From Ascaphus truei (taxonomy: Eukaryota > Chordata > Amphibia > Anura > Ascaphidae), in assembly GCA_036426205.1 (NCBI GenBank), contig CM071570.1:7705747-7769746 (forward strand): 64,000 nt of DNA. The letters run 5' to 3'. The position numbers and the translations under genes were made by a program. Positions within the stretch are counted from its first letter, which is position 1. Each line of letters opens with the position of its first letter. This document shows positions 58,327 through 64,000 of this stretch, piece by piece. The notes under the pieces are model-generated. The model was not told the origin of the DNA, made no database searches, and was given only the letters and a program-made list of their open reading frames with translations.

Positions 58327-58875
58327 TGTATTTATGTGTGGGCTTCCCCCCTTCTCTCCTGACTCCCTCCCCACCCCCCTTTTCCTGACTCCCTCTCCCC
58401 CCCTCTCTACTGACTCCACCCCCCTGCTGACTGGCGGTGGCGTGCTAGTGTCGGCGGCGAGCAGATAGGTGAGGCGCTGCTGAGATGGGGGGTGCTGGTG
58501 GTGGGCTCAGAGGCGGCTGCAGTGGTGTTGTCCTTCCCCCTCCCCCCCCCCCGCATCTGTGTCGGCAGCAGGTGGGGAGAAGGTGAGGCGCTGCTGAGAG
58601 AAGGTGGGGGGTGGTGGGGCAGAGGCGCGTGTCATCTTCGGTGGTGGTTCCCCCTCCCCCGCGTGCATCTGTGTCGGCAGCGGGTGGGGAGGAGGTGAGG
58701 CGCTGCTGAGAGAGGGTCAGGGGTGGTGGGGCAGAGGCGGGTGTCGTCGTCGGCGGTGGTTCCCCCTCCCCCGCGCGCAGCTGTGTCGGCAGCGGGAGGA
58801 GCCGCGGGCTGCCGCTGGCCGGGGCTTGGGTGAGCCTGGTGGATTCCCTGGGGGGAGGTGAGCCGGGTGAGGAGG

Positions 58876-58878
<3 letters not shown>

Positions 58879-58914
<36 letters not shown>
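58879..58914 (+). repeat. (GT)n microsatellite
   Basis: A GT run of about 18 units in the GC-rich end of the satellite-bearing element. Confidence 0.9.
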
Positions 58915-58916
<2 letters not shown>

Positions 58917-59085
58917 CAGTTGGGTGAGGCCAAGGGGGAAGGTGAGCTGCGGGTGAGGAGAAGAAGAGAATGGCAGTTGGGTGACGTCATAGAGCCACCA
59001 ATCTGATTGGCCAGAGGCTGAGGACCAATCAGATTCACCACATCCAGCACCAACCTCACAAAATTCAATTTTATATATTAAGATG

Positions 59086-60384
59086 TTTTAATACATTTGC
59101 TATATCTATATTTCAGTGGCCACTAGTCGAACAATTGCTATGTTCTTCAAAACAGAAGCTCAACAGCGTGGTGTAGTCTTATTTTGTCAAACGCATGTAG
59201 AGCAACTTTGTTAAAGGAATAGAAGATAGGAGCAGAACTTGTAGAGAGAGTTAACATTCTAAATACTATTATAATGTAAGAAGGTTATTGAATGAATTCT
59301 ATACTATACAAAGCCAACAGTAACAAAGAAATTGACGCTTTTAGGTAACAAACATAGAGCAGATATATTTATTTGTAAGAAATTTCTGAAGCCACATTTT
59401 TTTTACAATATTTCATTTTTATCATGAATATGGAGATGTGAAACAGCACTGTGAAATAAATGTCACTAATGTAAGTAATATTTATTTATTGGGAACATCC
59501 TTTTGTTTTATCAATTTATTTTTCCATGTTTCTAAACATTCGTAACTCAGCCCAGTCAAAATATTACACACTATAGTCAGAAGTTTAAGTCCTGGAGATA
59601 CACTATAATATGATAACAGAGCATGTCTTATCAATTAATGTTGCAGAACACTTTAAAAGTCACAATACATTAAAGAAATTGGGACTCCATTCGATTTCGG
59701 ATGACTTTTTGGATTCCTGGCCATTTATGTAAATAAACATGTAGAAAAGGATAAACATTGTATTATGGGCACCATGTTTTCATAAGACAGAAAATTAACA
59801 TGTTCTGCCACTAAACGTGCAGTACCTGACTCTGATACTCACACACAAACCCCCTTTTGGAAATGTCACGCTTGCAGTACAGTGAATCGAAACGGGCATG
59901 CTAATGACACAGCTCCTCAGAGATAACTTGTCATTTCTACATACCAGAGGAGCGATCAAAATTAACAACATTGTTAGCCATTGTTTGTGTTTTATTGGCT
60001 TTTGACTTCTGAAGTTACAAAAACAACAAGAGACAGCTGAATTGATGTAGTGTACTTTTCTCTGCGGCATCTCACAAGCTTGTTGGATGTGATTGCACCT
60101 TGAATGGGCAAGAGCTCTGTCTGACCATAACAGAATCATGAAATGGGGAGCTTTCAAAATTAAATATATACATTGATACAGTATCATGAGAAAGGATGGC
60201 AAGATAACTATACATTTTGATAAACGATCAGTGTGTTATGGAAAATATATAATTAATGTATATATTAGTAAATACAAATAAATTCAAATACAAGTGTTTT
60301 AATGATAACATGTTTAAAAGTAACAAATTGCTTCTGTATCCCACAAAGATAGAGAAACAAAAGTGACCATGTTGAGCTCAGTCT

Positions 60385-60385
<1 letters not shown>
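59086..60385. other. unassigned AT-rich sequence
   Basis: No gene or repeat is recognised. One minus-strand frame of 135 codons (59,795-60,202) has no recognisable domain. Confidence 0.4.
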
Positions 60386-60387
<2 letters not shown>

Positions 60388-60428
<41 letters not shown>

Positions 60429-60474
60429 TATAATCTATATATATTATATATATATATATTATATATATATAAAA
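60388..60474. repeat. (AT)n microsatellite
   Basis: An AT dinucleotide tract with interruptions. Confidence 0.9.
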
Positions 60475-60629
60475 AAACAAACAACATCACCCTGCACTCA
60501 ATGTACAGTACTGGTTCATATAGACAGGTGCTAGTCTCAATAATAGAAAAACAACATTACCATTCTCTCGTCCGTACAGAAAGACTGCACTCGGTTCAGT
60601 AATCATGAAATCTGTATTGGGCTCTGAAT

Positions 60630-60680
60630 ATATATATTAATTATATATTAATATATATATATATATATTTATATAAATAT

Positions 60681-60718
<38 letters not shown>

Positions 60719-60719
60719 A
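60630..60719. repeat. (AT)n microsatellite
   Basis: A second AT tract, followed by an acacac run. Confidence 0.9.
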
Positions 60720-61034
60720 CACACACTACTATGAACAGTTACTTTGAGCCTTAAAATCCCATTCCCTCATTTTCTCTCTTTGATTTTTGTGGCTATTAAC
60801 TTTTCAGCAAATCATTAAAGAAAAATGGCAAGACTTGGTCTGTCACCTTAGAATTGATTCTCAAAATTCAATATACAGTAATATTATTTGTTTTTTTTTT
60901 ATTAAACATGTCTATATTTTGTATAACATAATAGGGCTATAATTATAAAACAGAAAAAGCTCTTAAGTTAAAAATACCTCTTCCTTATTCCCAGACATAC
61001 TCTTATAATGTGTAATCCCTGTGGTATAAGTAAT

Positions 61035-61200
61035 ATTTGTAATGATTGTAAACTCTTAGATTGTAAGCTCTTCGAGGCAGGGATTTACTTTCCTATTGTC
61101 TGATTTTGCTGCACTTATTGTATTATTTTAATTCCCTGTACTGTATTCTTTGTGAAGCGCTGAGTGCACTTTTGGCGCTATATAAATAAAGACATACAAT
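61035..61200 (+). mobile_element. L2-type LINE or SINE 3' tail
   Basis: Contains agattgtaagctcttcgagg, gaagcgctgagtgcac and ggcgctatataaataaa followed by a short imperfect tail. This string is a widespread 3' end of L2-group LINEs and of SINEs that share their tail in frogs and fishes. No coding part is present. Confidence 0.65.
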
Positions 61201-61674
61201 ACAATAATGGTGTACACTTTGGGAAGCTATCAATCTCCCTATAGCTCTATCTCTCTTATCTATCAGAATGTAATAACACCTCCTCCCCTCCCCCCATCTG
61301 TCAAGTAACACAACGTGTCAGGACGATTTCATCCAGTCCTGTTGTCTATTTCTTTTACCTGGTATTTGTACTCCTGCTTTATTAAATACAAAGAACAGGA
61401 ATTCGGTGACAGGTATTCTTTGCCTCTTGTTTTCTCGATGGCCACCAATTTTATCAACCAACTGAGGGCTCTCTCTGTCATATAAAAAAACATACACACA
61501 TTCCAGAAAGAGGGGGTATCTGATAATGAAAACCGATGGACACAAGTCAAAAGCAGAACAAAACAATCCATTGTTTTATCCAACACAGAACATCTTTTAT
61601 ATTAAAATCCTACATTTCATAGCCATGCTCGTTGTTCATTGGTACGGTTGAGTGGTAGGGTCCCACGTACTAGA

Positions 61675-61740
61675 CATTCTTTGAGACCCCTGACTTGTTT
61701 TGCAGCATCAGGCTGCTTCTTAAAAAGGGACACAGAAGAC
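61675..61740 (-). ncRNA. decayed hammerhead-like motif
   Basis: The minus strand reads UUUAAGA (for CUGAAGA), an extra A, stem II GCAGC with GCUGC around CUGAU, AAAA (for GAAA), then CAAGUC. Stem II and the GUC triplet are kept, while both core boxes are mutated. It is read as a dead relic and its layout matches the other copies in the window. Confidence 0.4.
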
Positions 61741-61901
61741 ACCTGGTGGGGGGTTAACCTATTGTGATCCAGTATGGAACCTTGTCAATGAAAACAGAGG
61801 TGACCACTATGATCCAAGCATATATGATTTTCATATTAAAAAAAGATGCTATTTTTGATACCAAATTTTTTATTCTACATTTAACTTGTCTGCATCAATA
61901 T

Positions 61902-61945
61902 CATTATTATTATTATTATGATTATTATTATTATTATTATTATTT
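61902..61945 (+). repeat. (ATT)n microsatellite
   Basis: A run of att units with one atg interruption. Confidence 0.9.
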
Positions 61946-61949
61946 GAAC

Positions 61950-64000
61950 TATACAGTACAGTATGTCCTTGCCCTACAGTACATTGCTAAGAATATGCTG
62001 TACAGACTCTTCTTACTAACAGGGATTTACAATTTAATTACAAAGAATTATTGGGAAATACCCTCCCATTATAAGTGTATGTGTTATATTAGTCAGATTG
62101 TTATTCACCTGTGATATACAGATACTACTAATGACTGACATTAATTAACTTTTTCAGTGAATCCTATATGCACAAATAAAGATATAAGTAACATTGGTTT
62201 CCTTGTGTTCATGGCCTGTGAGCAGAACATTTTATTTTTCCAGGAATTACATATATACAGTAGTACAGTATTAAATCAGATTAGTTTTTTGATCCAATAC
62301 AGTATATCTGTTTGACTTCTGCCACCCTCTGTATATACAGTATATGCTGAACTTAAAATGCCTAGTACTAAGATTCTCAAATTGTCTACTGTATGTAATG
62401 TTGTTAGTAATTTAGCAAATTGTATTGTTTTTTTCATTTATTTGTTTAGGAATTGTGTATGTTTTTGGTTGTATTGTGTGCTCACTACAATTTTTTTGGT
62501 AGGCTTTCTTTTTGGCCTCAGTTGGGTGATTCATATGCTCTTGAGAACATTGACAAGGTTATTGTATTTCTACATAGCAGACATTGTAATGAAAAGTAAA
62601 CAGTTCTTTTTAAACAAGTGATTCAATTTACCTCCCCTGTAGTGTTTTGCTTTTAGATGTACCAAAAAATATAAAAATTTGATGTACTGTAAGTAAAAAA
62701 GTCCAGTTTTCATTGCAGAATTTCTTTTTACTGTACACTTTGTAGCAAAAATGATTTTCTGTTTACATGGACATCATATTCTAAAACTCCAAGTAGGAAA
62801 CATGACCATACAAGATAAGTACATAGTCAGGTCACAATATATCTCTCATCTTTTTTTGTTTGTATTAGAAAAAAAAAACATTATACATTATATTCACCTT
62901 GTTACGGTTCCTGTACAAAATGCTCGAGGAATGCCAATGATCAGACACATTGTTGAAATTACTGAACACAGAGCTAGGGAAGTTTGTGCCGGCTGAAAGT
63001 ATTTTTTTTTTATTATTCCAGTCACAATAAAAGTCATTAATGAGAATGCTGATGGACGAACAACACAGCCATAAAAGTCCTTCGAAAAAAACGTTGGTAC
63101 TCTTCAGGTTAAATTTTTAACTAGGAAGTGCAAGCCGTCAAGGAAATCCTGCTACTCCCAGTCGATATGCTTGATTGTGTTGCTGACATCTGGAATGACA
63201 ATTTTATCTTGTCATATCTCATTAAATTGTGAGCACTACTTTTTCACTGCTGTGTAAGGAGGCAGTAACCTCAAGGGAACCTTTAATTTTTTTAATGCCT
63301 TGGGGAAGTTATATGTAACATCTGGGACACGCTGTTAACTTGCCCTTAAATTAACCCACCCGTTTACTTAGCCACTTTTGACTTGGAAAATGTTAAAAAG
63401 AAACTCGATAATGTATAAAACCTGCAAAATTACAGTGCACAATTGTGTTTGAAAATTTAATATGACTGTTCTATAGATTGCCCTGAAACCTTCTTACTTT
63501 CACTAACCTAACATATCGCTTGATGATATACCTAAAGAAAATTCATGCTGTGATGCATGGTAATTTTAGGTAATTTGAAGCCCAGAGTAACCTTGACCAG
63601 CATACTGTATATTTCTAGTATGAAACTCCTTTCATAATTCTAGGAGTTTATGAAAATTCCCTGATGTTTATAGACAGATCTGCCACTAAGGCATGCTGAA
63701 TCCATAATGGAAAAAAAAAAAAAAGAAATGGTCTATATCGCTCTCTGACTTTATTTTTTTTGATAAATAGAATTTAAATAATACATTTTTTTTCTGCAGT
63801 TTTATTAAGGAGGTTTGAACAACTATCTCAAATGTTACAGCAATAAATAAATGAATAAAAGAAACAAAAAGAAACAAAAAACATCTGATATGCCAACATA
63901 TTATGTTGATTGGGATGATTGGTTTGCTTCATCACTGATTCCTTCATAGATCTTCAACTGTTGCACTTAATGACAGGAATAAACATTCCTTCTTCAGTCA
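61950..64000. other. unassigned AT-rich sequence
   Basis: No gene, RNA or repeat is recognised. Several poly-T and poly-A runs occur (62,868, 63,003, 63,711). Short open frames lack motifs. Confidence 0.4.

Larger units (their letters stand above)
54571..58796 (+). repeat. tandem duplication, unit B
   Basis: A copy of unit A with many scattered one-base and few-base indels up to about 58,262, after which it is identical to unit A (53,936-54,470) for about 535 bp. It starts directly after a poly-C run. The abrupt change in error rate suggests uncorrected long-read or gap-fill sequence rather than evolutionary divergence. Confidence 0.9.
52668..59085. mobile_element. satellite-bearing element of uncertain class, internally duplicated
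   Basis: The sequence from actagctgatatacccgg (52,677) to the end near ttatatattaagat (59,071-59,084) seems to be one element that carries poly-C tracts, a tetranucleotide-like satellite, a GC-rich minisatellite, a GT tract (58,879-58,914) and a paired attggcc/ccaatcag segment near its end. Within it lies the junction of the tandem duplication. Short conserved ends with variable satellite content are a feature of some Helitron-like elements, but I see no replicase and cannot confirm the class. Confidence 0.35.

Noticed and set aside
61950..64000. Search for a conserved exon or small RNA in the right-hand unique sequence
   Set aside because: Short frames and poly-T runs only. No motif or structure that I can support.

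Overview
The window looks like intergenic DNA from a large, repeat-rich vertebrate nuclear genome. An anuran amphibian is the best guess. The reasons are an L2/CR1-type LINE of a sort very common in frogs, L1/Tx1-type LINE pieces, a Penelope-like retroelement, a SCAN-domain Ty3/gypsy gag remnant, and many (AT)n and (GT)n tracts. I see no host protein-coding gene, rRNA or tRNA. The species call is inference; the retroelement calls rest on peptide motifs read from the sequence.

Layout. 1-4.6 kb is mostly unassigned and holds two fold-back elements (1,161-1,354 and 3,579-4,144). 4.64-18.33 kb is a giant inverted repeat (P1) with arms over 6 kb and a 1.1-kb spacer. 18.35-29.12 kb is a second giant inverted repeat (P2) that abuts P1 and carries the same 1.1-kb spacer in the same orientation. 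29.2-31.8 kb is a minus-strand LINE, split by a 0.58-kb insertion that has a complete hammerhead-ribozyme-like motif at its edge. 31.8-33.4 kb is a diverged copy of a repeat family also seen in P1 and at 46.5 kb. 34.1-39.3 kb is a third, more diverged inverted repeat (P3), built from modules shared with P2. 39.8-42.4 kb is a Penelope-like element whose reverse transcriptase/GIY-YIG reading frame is open over 797 codons and broken only by one TAG near the N-terminus. 42.4-44.05 kb holds a second hammerhead-like relic and a decayed SCAN-type gag/protease. 44-50 kb is a patchwork of minisatellites, an LTR-like block, a terminal-inverted-repeat element and a head-to-head pair of hammerhead-like motifs. 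50.2-58.8 kb is a 4.3-kb direct tandem duplication (L1-type LINE 3' end, a gtcagtcagtgagtgtgt satellite and a GC-rich minisatellite). 59-64 kb is AT-rich and mostly unassigned, with an L2-type tail and a decayed hammerhead relic.

Two themes stand out. First, at least five hammerhead-like cores (CUGANGA ... GAAA) occur in or beside retroelement insertions. One, at 30,110-30,147 on the minus strand, has all three helices and a cleavable triplet and sits one base from a target-site duplication. Second, the largest repeats differ mainly by scattered one-base indels. In the tandem duplication about 3.7 kb of such noise gives way abruptly to about 535 bp of perfect identity. That pattern fits unpolished long-read or gap-fill sequence, so the large palindromes and the duplication may be partly assembly products and should be verified before any biological reading.
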